From NCBI GenBank assembly GCA_963922205.1, contig CAWUHX010000171.1, positions 62,001 through 126,000 of the forward strand: a stretch of 64,000 nt of DNA, given 5' to 3'. The position numbers and the translations under genes were made by a program. Every line of letters begins with the position of its first letter. Position 1 is the stretch's first letter. The notes under the pieces are model-generated. The model searched no databases. It had not been told where the DNA came from and saw only the letters and a program-made list of their open reading frames with translations. This document shows, piece after piece, positions 21,770 to 33,620 of the stretch. This stretch comes from Romanomermis culicivorax. Its lineage: Eukaryota; Nematoda; Enoplea; Mermithida; Mermithidae.

Positions 21770-24700
21770 GGAGGTGAGTAACAGCCTAAATGGCACCATA
21801 AACAGTAGTGTGGGTTTCCTAGGGAAAAGTGGATGGAGAAAAACAGGTGTTACTGATATCACTGGACACAAATGTGTTGAAGAAAGGTATGCAGAACACA
21901 AAAACGTTATTTGTTGACCTCACAATGGACACACATGTTTTGGAAGGCAAAACAGGAGAGCAAAAACATAATTGATTGACTTCATTACCAAGGCACATGT
22001 ATTGGATATAGAAAAAATGGCCAAAAACGTTAATGCAGTAAACCATTTCTTGTTGAGAAAAAGGTCCTTGGTCGACCTCACAGAATGCTATAATCCTTTT
22101 TGGGCATAGAAGGGAGTGTTGAAATTTTTTTCTTTTTTTTCATATTTGCTAAAATGATGAAAGAATCTTGAAAATAAATAAAACTTCACTGGAAATGTGT
22201 GCCAAAACTAATATGTCTAGATTTAGAAAATTTGTATAGAAAATGTTTTCCTGAAACTACAATTTTCATGATAATTTTAGAAAACTTGTATTAGAACTGG
22301 TCAAGATGTTCCAAAGATGAAAATAACTTTCTTAAAATAAATAAAACGTGACTTAGAAATCAATATAACATGTGCCAAAAACTCTATCCTGGAGCTTAAA
22401 AATGTACAAAGGATTTTCTTTGGGAAAAACTTTCAACATTGTTTTGTTTAAAAAAACTTGTTCCGAAAAATTAACAAAACATGATTTGAAATGGACAAAA
22501 TAAGAAATGAAAACAATCAAAATGTGAAATGAAATTGGACGTGAGTGCAAAAACAAAAGAGGTATGATTTAAAAATACATAGATGTTACATACATATGCA
22601 TATACATAGATGCTTCGCAGATAAGGCATAATATAATATAAAATTGCCATCCTTAGAACTGATCGTCAATGAACAATGTTCCATTAAAAACGAAAATTTT
22701 TTAGCATGTACACTTTTATTCCTTATATGACAACAATTAGCATCAAAATTTGAATTTGATCTCCATTTCTGTTCACTCTTCAATACAGTGCAGAAAATAG
22801 ATGAGTACAAGTTTTATGTCAAAGTACACTAAAAGAAAAAATGGCCAATGAGTAAGTCATTCTTTCTGTCCTTCACTTTTTCGAGTTTGGCAGATTCTAA
22901 TGTGTTTTAAAGTTGAGAGTAAACATTTATTCAATTTTTTTCAATTTAAAATTTTTTGTTCGATTGAAAGTGAAATTTTGTTTAGGGAGCATTCTGATTC
23001 CATTTTCTGTTCATTTGATAGTTGATATCAATTTATAAATTCAACAACTTGATGTTTTGACAAACTTTAGTATTGGTTAGTTGTGACTTTGGCATACATA
23101 TTCAACAATTTCTCATTTTATAAAATCATTATTTGCCTAGAAATCATTTCCCAGAGAATATTTATGTGTCTTTATTATCTTGTTTTTTTCCTCATTCCCC
23201 CTGAGCAGATTCAGTATGGATCAATATTATGTCATCCAGTTTTTCATTATTTTTTTGGTATAGTGTGGTTTGTCACATATCCAAGATTAGCATTGAATGA
23301 GGAGATGAGAAGGTAGCATAGATAATTAATGATACCAGGTCAATTTCTGTCTGGGACATAGTGTACTCGCCTGCCATTGTATACAGTATTCGAAGGCACA
23401 TTCTTATTGGTGTGACATTGAACAATATGCAATGGAAGTATCATTTTTTTCTGCTCCAACATAGTGGTAAGTGTTGGAGGTGAGTTACAGTATAAATGGC
23501 ACCATAACCAATAGTCTGAGTTTCCTAGGGAAATAGGATGAAGGAAAAGTGGTGTTACAGATCTCAGTGACATATATATATGTTGAACAAAGGTAGGCAG
23601 TGCTATTTGTGGATCTCACAGTGGACACACATGTTTTTGATGACGAAACAGAATTGCAAAAACATAATTGATTGACTATGTCATGGAGGCCCATGTATAG
23701 GACATAAAAAAGCCACCAGAAAGGTTAGTAATATGTCTAATGGTGCAGTCAACCATTTGTTGTTGAGAAAAAAAGTTTTTAGTCAACCTCACAGAATGTT
23801 GTAGTAATTTTTGGACATAAATGGAAGTGTTGAAAGAGAAGAAAATTTTCTAAAATGATAAAAGAATCTTGAAAATAAATGAAACTCCACTGGAAATGTG
23901 TGCCAAAACTATTACCTTTAAGAAATTTGCATAGAAAATATTCTTCTGAAATATCAACATTCATGATAATTTTAAGAAACTTGTAATAAAATTGCTCAAA
24001 ATTTTCCAAAAATGACAACAACTTCCCTGAAATAAATAAAATGTGACTTGGAAATCTATAAAACATGTATCAGAAACTCTATGGTGGAGATTAAAAAATG
24101 TACAAACGATTTTTTTGGGGAAAACTTTTAATTATGTTTTGTTTTTAAAAAACTTGTTTTGAAAAATTAACAAAACATGATTTAAAAATTAACAGTTGTG
24201 AAATGAAGACAATCAAAATGTGAAATGGAATTGGACATGTATTCAAAAATAAAACTGATATAATTTGAAAATACATAAATGTTAGATACATATTTATATA
24301 CATAGATAGATACATAGATGCTCTATGGATTAGGCATGATATAGTAAAAATGTGTCTTCCTTCAATGAGTTGGTCATTCTGTGTCCTTAAAATTTTTTTA
24401 AGTTTGACATATTCTACTCTAATAAAATTTAATTCATTTAAGAAATTTAAACATTTTTCAATGAGTTGAGAGTGAAAATTTGTTTGAGAAGCTTTCTGAT
24501 TCTTTTTTCTATTTATCTCATAGCTGATATCAATTTATACATTCATCAATTTGGTGTTTTAACAAACTTTAGTATTGGTTATTTGTGACTTTTGCATACA
24601 TATTCAAGGATTTCTCATTTTGCAAGGTCATTATTTGCCTAGAAATCATTTCTTATAGAATATGTATGTGTACTCATTATCTTGTTTTTTCCTTATTCTC

Positions 24701-25720
24701 TAGGGAAGGTTCAGCATGGATCAGCATTGTGTCATTCAGTTTTTCATTTTTTGGTGTAGTGTTGTTTGTCACATACTCAAGATTAGCATAGAATGTCTGG
24801 ATGGAAGGGCAGCATACATAGTCAATAATACCAGGTCAATTTCTGTCCAGCTCTGTATATAGCACATATTCCACTGACCTCTCCTTGTATACATTATGCA
24901 AAGAGACATTCTTATTGGTCTGACATGGCACAATACACAATGAAAATACCATTCTTTTCTGCTTTAACACAGCTGTGAGAGGCAGTGCTTGAGGTGAGTT
25001 ATGAGGTAAGTGCCACCCTAAATAGTAGTTTAGGTTGCTAAAGGAAAAGTAGATGGAGGAATAGAGGTATTACTGTTCTCAATGAACACACATGTGTTTA
25101 AGAAATTCAAGCAGTACACAAAATGCTACTTGTCCACCTCACAGTGGACACACATGTTCTGGAAGACAAAACAGAAGTGAAAAAACATAATTGATTGACT
25201 TCCAGACAAAGGCATATGTATAGGACATAGAAAAGCTGCAGAAAAACGTTAGTGGGGTCTCCTAATGCAGTCAACTATTTGTTGTTGAGAAAAAAGATTG
25301 TTGATTTCACAGAATGCTATAGCAATTTTTGGACATAGGAGTAAGTATTGAAAGAGACAAAAATTTTCCAAAATGATGAAAGAATCTTCAAAATGAATGA
25401 AACTCATCTGGAGATGAACAAAGCATGTGTCAAAACAAATATACCTACATATAGAATAATTGCATAGAAAATATTTTCAGGAAAACCTAATTTTTGTGAT
25501 AATTAAAAAAACTTGTATTAAAATTGACTAAAATTCCCCAAAATGACAAAAATTTTCTTAATATGAATAAAAAGTTTAAAACGAATAAAACATGTGTCAA
25601 AAATACTAGGCTCAAGCATAGAAAATGTACAGAGAATTTATTTTGGAAAAAAATCTGGAAATTTTTTGATTTTCATATTGTCTTAAAAAAATTGTTTTGA
25701 AAAATGAACAAAGCACGATT
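21770..25720 (+). repeat. Tandem array of three diverged 1.5-1.7 kb units
   Basis: Unit 1 starts near 21770, unit 2 near 23474 and partial unit 3 near 24984. Each start carries GGTGAGT, then TAAATGGCACCATAA or a variant, a CCTAGGGAAA-like stretch, and ACACACATGTT a little further on. Later landmarks recur at the same spacing: GAAAGAATCTT, TGTGCCAAAACT, and a block with TTATTTGCCTAGAAATCATTTC (23128 and 24630). Period is about 1.7 kb then 1.5 kb. No coding frame is conserved between units, so this is non-coding repeat, or long intron sequence, between two recombinase copies. Confidence 0.75.
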
Positions 25721-25959
25721 TCAAAATTAAATAAAATTGGAAATGAGATTGCTTCCAGTACAAGATGCTTGCTCTGAGACCTGAGACCTTAATTATGAAA
25801 GCTGAAAACAAGTCGTATTTGAGATTTTCAAAATTTTTTGAAAGACTATAGATCATATAGGACTGGAAATTTGTCAGCATACTGTCCTCACTTTCAACAA
25901 TTTTTGGAGTGAAAATTTTATGGTAAGAGCTCTTTGTAAATGCTTTTGATGACAGTACT

Positions 25960-26850
25960 GGTTTATTTCACTTTTCTATTTGGAAGTGTTTTATAAAAAA
26001 CAGACTATAGGTTTAAATTTTGTAGTGGAATCATAAGTTGCAACTGGTATGATAAAAATATCATTTCTAGCTCATCTATAACTGAATTATGTGCTTGCAA
26101 AGTGAAAAAAATTACCAGCAACTTTTTGTCCTTGTTTCAAAAAAACCATTGCTTCTACCAGCATCATACCAGGATTGTTTGACATTCTATCCTAGTGACC
26201 AAATGTTACAAAAGTTTGAATCGATTTGCAAAAAGGAACTAGGCTTTTGCCAAGCCAATTATGCATTTGTATTGAACTACACAATAATTCAACTCATATT
26301 CTCAGATGCCCCCTGACTGGAAGTGATTTACAAACAGAGGCTGGCCAACATCCAACCATGCATCTTTCCCGAGAAAGAGTTTAATTAAATAAAGGTGCAG
26401 AATTCGAAAAATCGTTGAATAAATGCAATCCTTTTGTCACCCAAAGACTTTCAACTTTTTAAAAGATACCAACATGTCTGCAGAGCCATTGCTTGAGAAA
26501 ATGGGCTGCTCGACAGAAAAATTTTCTGTTTTGTAGCATACAATATGAAGAAACTCACACATCACATAAGCGAAATTCTTGGCAAAATAATGGTTTGTCA
26601 ATCAAAATTACACATGCACTGTGGAATATTTCATTTTTTCATATAACAAAATTTAGTCTTTTTACTTTTTTGAATTTCCATTATCGAGTTTTGCTAACAA
26701 ATGAATTCTACTTGAGTGCATGTGTAGTGTAGCCAATATATTGACTAAATTGTTTTTTATTTTGTGGAAAATCAATGGTTTCTAGCCCCTCTTGGCCTAT
26801 GAAGTCTGACAAGCTAGCTGTACTAGCTCCTGTGTAGGGGATTCAAGCTT
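25960..26850 (+). pseudogene. Tyrosine-recombinase-like gene, copy 2
   Basis: Clear relative of copy 1: SKKPLLLPASYQDCL matches AKKPILPPALYRNCL, LNYTIIQLIFSDAP matches LDYIIIGLLFSNAA, and downstream THHISEILGKIMV matches TYHISQNLKKIMV. Stops follow DAP (26314-26316) and recur further on. The box A Arg-Pro pair is lost here. A GF.PLLAYEV-type segment near 26780 corresponds to exon two of copy 1. Heavily decayed. Confidence 0.5.
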
Positions 26851-28920
26851 TGAAAGTTATTTATGGTGATTACTATAGTCTGGAGTTCAATCCGATTTCT
26901 CAATACCTGATTCATTCAAACATTTGATTTGATCACTGGAGCCCTCAGAATTTTCTATGATTAGCAAATTCAACTGCAACAGCTGAAACAAGTAATGAAG
27001 CTCCTCCATGTGTATCAATATTTGTTGACAAGAAACAATTTGAGCCAACCAAATATTCAGATAGATACGATTTCTATCACTTGAATGTTTAAAGCTAATC
27101 AGTGTTGAAGAAAACATAAAAGTAAAAGTAACAGAGAAACTTGATCATCAAACAATTTAAAACAATAAGTTCAAAATTTAATTTCTAAATTATTTATTTT
27201 TCCACAGCTTGTTTGAAATATGGATACATGTAATATATTGGTCCAACAGCTGATATGGAAATTTACTTTTTCGGGCGAACCCATTTTCAAAATTTCTTCA
27301 TTTTGTTTTTCCCATCTTTGCTGTTCTTCTCTACAGCAGTTTTTTTTCTTGTCTTTACAGTTCTTCTCTACGGCCACTACATTTTTCAAAGTTATTTTCG
27401 ATCACATCTTTGTTTCCTCTTCTTGAAACATATACTAAAACTTTCTACATAAGAGCAATACTCATTTCATCACTCTCTCCAATTTTGTCATTGTTCGTCA
27501 TCATCATCTTCTTGTTGAAAATTATCAATTTTTTAAATTTTCCAAAAATCAGTAAAAATCACACATTGATGAATTGAGCAGTGATAAATTCATATGCTTT
27601 GATCTTTTTGATCACTCAAAACTCAAAATTTGAATTATTAGAATAATTTTTTGTCACATACTGTGTGTGTGTGTGCACTACTTAGCTGAATAATGTCATT
27701 GCCAAACTACAGAATACTGAACTGCGTTTCCAAGCAGTACATATTAACAAAATATATATTCAACTATCCAGCTGATAGAGAAAAATGTGATGAAATAAAC
27801 AATAAAAAAACTGTAAAATTAAATTTTAATGATTGAATAGCAGTAATACAAAATCAGTGCCCATGAATACAAATCTGACTTAATTATTTCTCAGTTTTTA
27901 GAATAAATTATAAATGACATGTGCAATTAGTAAAATGACAAAGACTTGGATAGCCCAGAAAATTTTAAAATTTTCCTTCAAAGCCTTGTAGATTTAAAGT
28001 TTTTTTCTTCATCCCTTCCATGCTGTCAAATGATTGATTTCTACCATCAATATCAGCTTGTTATTCCTTTACCCATTCTCTCAACATCTTGAATGTGCTT
28101 GACCTCTCCTCCTGTCAATGTGAAAAACAAGAAAATTTTCGAAAAAAATTTTTGTATAAAATTAGATAGTTTAGTTTATGATGCATCTTTTTCTTCTTTC
28201 CTTCACTCCCATTCACATCGTTTAATTCTTTTCTGCCCAGTTTTCGCTGCTGACAGCAGTCACTCAGTAGAGTTGACTGGTTGTTAGGTACCCAATTGTA
28301 GTGATGTTTAATATCTAAAAGAATTGAAACTGAGACTGGATATTTGACCTTATTTTGCTTGTAGTTCTACCTCTGGTTCCTTTTCCTTCCTTCCTCAAAA
28401 TTTTGGTTGTTACATCATCAGCATGAATGCGGAAAGCTCCCATGCTTTCTTTTAATGGCTGTTAAAGGATATTATTATTGGCTACGTTGAGAGTCAATTC
28501 CATCATGTCATCTAAGGCAGCCTAATTGGAAATAAATAAATTAGAAAGAGCAATAAAGTGGATAATCAAGTGTATTATAAAGGCTTTCGCCTGATGTTTC
28601 AAGCCCTGGGCTAAGCTGGTGTAGTTCAATGTGAAGTCCAGCAATCAAAATTTTGCCACTTCCCGAAGATGATTCAAATCATAATCATCATTCTCATCCT
28701 GTATCAACTGTCTGGTATAATGGATCAAAGTGATGGCGTAATTTTTGTTGGATATTGCAAAACAGGTTATCACAATCGATCAAGCTTTTTCATCTGTCTA
28801 ATAAGCAAGGCCAAATGTTTCGTCTGAAAAAAAATTCGTAAAAATTCATAGGACAGTTGAAGATTATAATAAGTACCAGTATTAATAAATTGGATTCAGC
28901 TAGTATTGAATCTAATCTCT
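26851..28920. other. No gene called; (TG)n at 27662-27675
   Basis: Mostly AT-rich. A TG microsatellite lies at 27662-27675. The stretch 27460-27560 (TTTGTCATTGTTC, CATCTTCTTGTTGA) has a relative at 32935-33040, a small dispersed repeat. On the minus strand 27220-27389 contains a charged helical frame (CREEQQRWEKQNEEILK) that I cannot assign. Confidence 0.35.
27662..27675. repeat. (TG)n microsatellite
   Basis: Seven TG units. Confidence 0.85.
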
Positions 28921-29205
28921 AGTAAAATGTGGCAAAAATTTCTCAGCTTGCTCAGCTTTTTCTTCAGACTGAATACTTTTTTGCTTTATATGTTGTTTCA
29001 GCCATGGTGTTATATGTAAATTTTGCTCGTCCCAGAGTCATTTACAAAAGCCAATTAAAATATATTTATAAATTTAAAGCTGATGATGGGATTGAACACA
29101 AATTGATAAAATATCCAGATACCAAATGTGGCTTATGGATGACCATAATGAGCACAGATGCATAAATATATTTTGACCTTTATCAACTCTGCAGAAAAAA
29201 TACGC
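28921..29205 (+). pseudogene. Tyrosine-recombinase-like gene, copy 3 fragment
   Basis: Encodes NFARPRVIYKSQLKYI, then GIEHKLIKYPDTKCGL and MTIMSTDA. These correspond to the box A and Lys-hairpin region of copy 1 (ARPEMIY ... VPDAKKG ... VMSLDD). It is closer to copies 4 and 5 than to copy 1. Sequence after about 29200 diverges from those copies, marking the repeat edge. Confidence 0.5.
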
Positions 29206-29978
29206 ACAGCATAAACACTAAGCACGGTGTTTTCAGTCTGCCATTGGGTGTCACGTGACCGCCTTCCTCAAAAATCAATAATCCTCGGATACTTTTGGTA
29301 CTTCTAAATCTTTTTTGTGATTTACTGTAGTCAGTTAAGTTTCAAAGCAAATTATTGGTTTATTTAGGGCCAAATGTACGAACTTTCTGTTTTCCAATAA
29401 GTGTTAAGTCAGAGTGGAGGAAAATTTTGGGTTTTTTCATGTATTAAATTTTAGAACATCGATTTGATGCTGCTTAAGCTGATTAGCAGAATCGAAAAAT
29501 GGATGGTTGTGCGCGGCACTCTTTTTCTGCTTTTTCCACTGACTAGCTTGGAATTGTTGAGTTAGCGTTTTTCATCTCTAAAAAAAGGCAGCCAGAAATT
29601 CGAACCTTGTCATAAGATTCTTTTTCTAATTGGCGAAAGAAAAAGCATTGCTGCGTGCTTTTTTCGAAGTGGCGTTTTGAATCACAGAAATTAGTTCAAA
29701 ACTTTTTATATAGGTTGGTTTTACCTTAGTATTTAAGCCCAAAGTTTTTTTGCACACAGCAATCAAATTCCGGGTATGCAACTGAAGTTTACTACAAGTT
29801 GCAAGGTGCAACCATAAGTCTGACAACCCTCTCTTTGGCCTGTGAATCTTTTATGTAATCTTTTTGCTATTTGTTTCAATTCATATCAAATCTGATAGAT
29901 TCTGAGACAAATTGACATAATAGAAGTTCTCGAGAGGAAAAACTGCACTTCTTCAAGTGAAGATAACAATTACGAACA
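29206..29978. other. No feature seen
   Basis: No open frame of interest and no copy elsewhere in the window. Confidence 0.4.
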
Positions 29979-30152
29979 TACCTGAAGAGGTCCGATCTCT
30001 GACCATTTCAGCTCGGGGTTATATAACCATGAATTTGTGGGGAGGGTGAGTCCAGTTTCCCTAAAATCTCTGAGGGAATCGCGAAAATTCTGAAAATGTT
30101 CCCTAAAAAGCCAAAATTAGCTATTTTTGCCCAATTTTTCGAGTTGCAGGTA
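29979..30152 (+). mobile_element. Short inverted-repeat element (MITE), copy 1
   Basis: Begins TA|CCTGAAGAGGTCCGA and ends TTGCAGG|TA, about 170 bp between TA dinucleotides. The interior shares GTGGGGAGGGTGA-like and TTTTTGCCCAATTTTTCGA text with the copies at 30258, 59521 and 60765. TA duplication with short inverted ends fits Tc1/mariner-type mobilisation. No transposase is encoded. Confidence 0.55.
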
Positions 30153-30257
30153 CAAACATGGACTTATGGATTTTTTGGATTTTTTATATTTGCTTTCTTT
30201 TGTCTTCGACTAGTAAACAAACAAATAACATTTCGGTACTAATCGTGCTTGTAACCA

Positions 30258-30433
30258 TACCTGTAAGAGGTCCGAACAGTTGCAATTTTGGGAGGGGGGG
30301 TCAGAAAAAGTCGAAATTTTTCCTAAAAAAGGCACTTTCTTGCCAATTTCTTCAAGTCTGAGGGGGGGTGTTGGGTATATGGTTGGCCAAGTTGGGGGGG
30401 GGGTTCCCCAACCCCCCCCCCCAATTACAAGTA
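30258..30433 (+). mobile_element. MITE, copy 2
   Basis: Begins TA|CCTGTAAGAGGTCCGAAC and ends TTACAAG|TA, 172 bp between TA dinucleotides. Shares GGGGTCAGAAAAAGTCGAAA and the plus-strand CAAGTTGGGG segment with the 60765 copy. Contains a G10/C11 hairpin. Non-coding. Confidence 0.65.
30391..30424. other. G10/C11 hairpin
   Basis: TT plus ten G, an 8-base spacer and eleven C plus AA. It could fold into a stem of about 12 bp. The G run could also form quadruplexes with neighbouring G tracts. It lies in the tail of MITE copy 2. The exact length of such runs is prone to assembly error. Confidence 0.5.
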
Positions 30434-33300
30434 TGCCTGTAACGGGCTCTCGAGGTGTTGGGTGGATTCAGGCGACTTTTTTGGGGCTGGCGTCACTGAT
30501 TCAATTTTAGGAGGTCTTCGAAAGAAAAAAATTCGATCTTTTTACTGAATGAGTCCCAAAAAACGGTTTAAAAAATGGTAATTTCTGTCTAAAAACCGTG
30601 AAACTATATTTATAGCACGAAACGCCAAGAAAATTGACGTTTTTTGGCCATTTTTGTTGAAAAAAGATCATTTTTCATTGAAAAATCGGCATTTTTCACT
30701 ATTTTTCCGAACAAAAGTATGGGCGTCTCAATGACTACAATATGGCTAGCCGTAGGATGTGAAAACTTGAAGGGGTTGCTCAATGCCTAGACATATTTCC
30801 ATTGATTTCTGACACCCTTCCAATGGCACTCCACTCAAATACAAGTAGGTTTATGAAGTTTTCGACACCATTCTAGAAATCGAAAATCTCGAAATTATTT
30901 GCTCCTATGTTAGAACCCTCATAATTACAAATCTCAAAATAAGTCAAATCAATTGTACTGCATTTGAGGTAAGTTTGAGTTTTATTCTGAGGAAAATGTC
31001 ACTTTCACATACTCGGACAAATATTTCAGGTAACCGCATTCACATATTGTAGAATAATAAGCTGAAAAATGTATTTTTCGGATTTAAAAACCTGTTAATC
31101 TGTTCTTCTGGTGCTACATGGCGTCGAACAAGGTATATTAGCCATTCTACTCATCATTTCTTCAGAACTCAAGAAATTCAATTTTATAAGTCTGAAAATG
31201 AGGTGAGTCGGTTGGATGAAAAACTAGAAAAATTGATTTTTAGAAATTAAAATACTTGTCAGCTTCAGTGTGAGCAACCAATGTATCTGTCTAAAGAACC
31301 TAATTTTTCCTCAAACCAAAACTTGGCTCGTGTAAAAAAATCACTTTTCAAACTCATTAAAAAAAATTATAGAATTTGATAATTAGGCACAATGTATGAC
31401 AATTAAATCGAATTCGTTGACAAGCTACCTTTTCAAAGCATGTATAAACTATAGAACTTTAAAAATTTAGGTGCGTTTCGCTCCTTGCTTATTAATTTTC
31501 GATGCAAAATTTTTTTTCTGACTGTTTTGCTATTTTTCAACTATTTCCGGCCATTTTTTGACTATTTTGAGACTAGCAAGATTTTGGAGACAATGGGTAC
31601 CCCAGACCTATCCCACTAACCCTCTCCCAATTGATTGGAGGTCTTACTGGTATGCTATTTTTGAAAGCGTTTTCAGGACATCAACAAATCCAAAATTTTA
31701 GGAAATCAATAATCCTCCACCTCAGAAAAGGGGCTCTGTTACATGCATGAGACAGATGTATATATTCATAGGCGCGAAGTTTTGAGCTTGATTATCAAAT
31801 ACACCAATCATTCAAATCAGACTGAACGGAAAAAATTGATACTTTTGATTCTCAAATCACTTTCTTACTATTTATGACTGATTTTCGATTGAATAATTCT
31901 TTTTTGGTCAGAATTTATTGTTATTCGAATTGAAGAACCGAGTTTTAATAAATAATCATTGCGCGCTGCATCCATCTATCTCAAATATTCTGCAATATAA
32001 CTCATGTTCGGATTTCTGAAAATATTTTTCCTTCACCACCAGTTGCAACTTTTAAAGCAATTACTTTTTCTCAAAGTTCCGATTCAAAAATTCGTTGAAA
32101 GTATTTTTTGTGAATCAATCATTTTCGAAAATATGAAACTGATTTGTTTGAATCTATCTAAATGGAAATGTGTTTTTGATCGCAAAAGTTGAATCTGCTT
32201 TTTTTAAATGAAGATTCTTAGATGTTGCAACCAGTATATAAGTTTTCAAGTACATCGTGTCCAAATGCTCTCTGCGTGTTGAAGTTTTTTGATTTTTTTA
32301 ATGTTTATTTTGCTACATTTATCGCAACTCAATTTTAAGAATTCGTCTTTATCCAATTTATGTTGAAAAAATTTACTTTTTTACTGATTTTTCAGGAAAT
32401 TGTTGCTACGGAATGTTTAGTTGAGTTAAGCATCAAATCCCATCTTTAAACTGGATGTGGAAAAATGTGAAGAATAATTTTATGTCCTTATTCACCTGAG
32501 AAAACTTTGGTGCAAAAAAAGTTGGTAATTACCTTTCATCATGATGTGTATTTTTAGTATCCATTTAGTAAGATCTTTTCAATTAAAATTCAAATTATGA
32601 GAGATTTAATAAGATTTTGAGTTGTTGATTGAACTGATTATCTACATTCCTGCAATATTTCTTTCAGTTGAGCGCTAAATTGTTGTTTGCACATTATATA
32701 TGATTTATAAGTGTTATTCTGGGTGTCTATGTAGCCATGCACACATTTAGTCGCTGTTAATTATTTGGTCCAGCAGTTTTTTGTGTTCTGGCTATCAAGG
32801 CCCATCATTCATGTTATATCATATTTGTGTATTGTGTTTTAATGAATGCCACGAGTTTATTTCTAGCAAATTCTCATTCACAAAAGCCACTTTTGGCTTG
32901 ACCTAGGCGTTGAAATAATATTTGTAAAACGTTGGTATTTTTTCTCTTTCACTCTTTCCACTTTTGTCATTGTTCATCTTCTTGTTGAGAAGTTTTTACT
33001 AGCCTTTCATCATCTAAAAAATTGCTCTCTTACCTCTGATAATTCCATTGAATTTCTTATTCATATTTCAAATGTGGTTTCTTTATTTTTTTTGCACAGA
33101 CTAATTTCATTTCTGCACTGAAGCAATGCATTGTAGTTCACAGGGTCAAACTATACAAAAGTAAATCCTGTGTAGCAGCTGAGTGAGTAAGACTGCCTCT
33201 AGTGGCAATGACCATGCTGTGCTGTGTTGTCACATGCCTATGCAGTCAAGAGTTGGATCTTTGCACTTCTACCTTGCTTTTTTATATTATATATTTTTAG
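30434..33300. other. No gene called
   Basis: AT-rich, short frames only. Near 31610-31655 the sequence GGAGGTCTTACTGGTATG resembles an inverted MITE end, so 30258-31655 could be a longer related element holding copy 2. Otherwise nothing is seen. Confidence 0.35.
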
Positions 33301-33620
33301 TTTAAAATGATTTGCAAAAAGTCATCTTATTCAAATAAGACAATAATGATGCAGACACTCATCTCAACTTTCGGCAGCATTGCTAAATTTTGGTAAGTTT
33401 CTGGTATCCCCTGGGAAAATCAATCAATGGATGGGAAATGGAGCAAAGAGCAATTAATTGACAGTCTATATAAATGATTCTGAGGATGACCATGATGGAC
33501 ATTAAAAGGGATATTATGATAAAGCTTAGAAGCTTTTTTTTGGACAATGGATTGAAGGATATGACCAATAGTTGTGGAAACATTTTTTAGTGGTCTGAGT
33601 TAAAAACTTTTTCTGTTTTG
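33300..33620 (+). repeat. Unnamed repeat R2, copy A
   Basis: Shares the ordered words ACACTCATCT, GCAGCATTGCTAAATTT, AATCAATCAAT, GGGAAATGGAG, GGACAATGGATTG and GACCAATAGTTGTGG with 35371-36290, and most of them with 54140-54980. Shorter than the other two. No conserved coding frame. Confidence 0.6.

Noticed and set aside
23083-24791. Similar hydrophobic frames at 23083-23316 and 24585-24791 as a membrane-protein family
   Set aside because: Their similarity reflects the tandem DNA units; stops and frames are not conserved and composition is T-rich.
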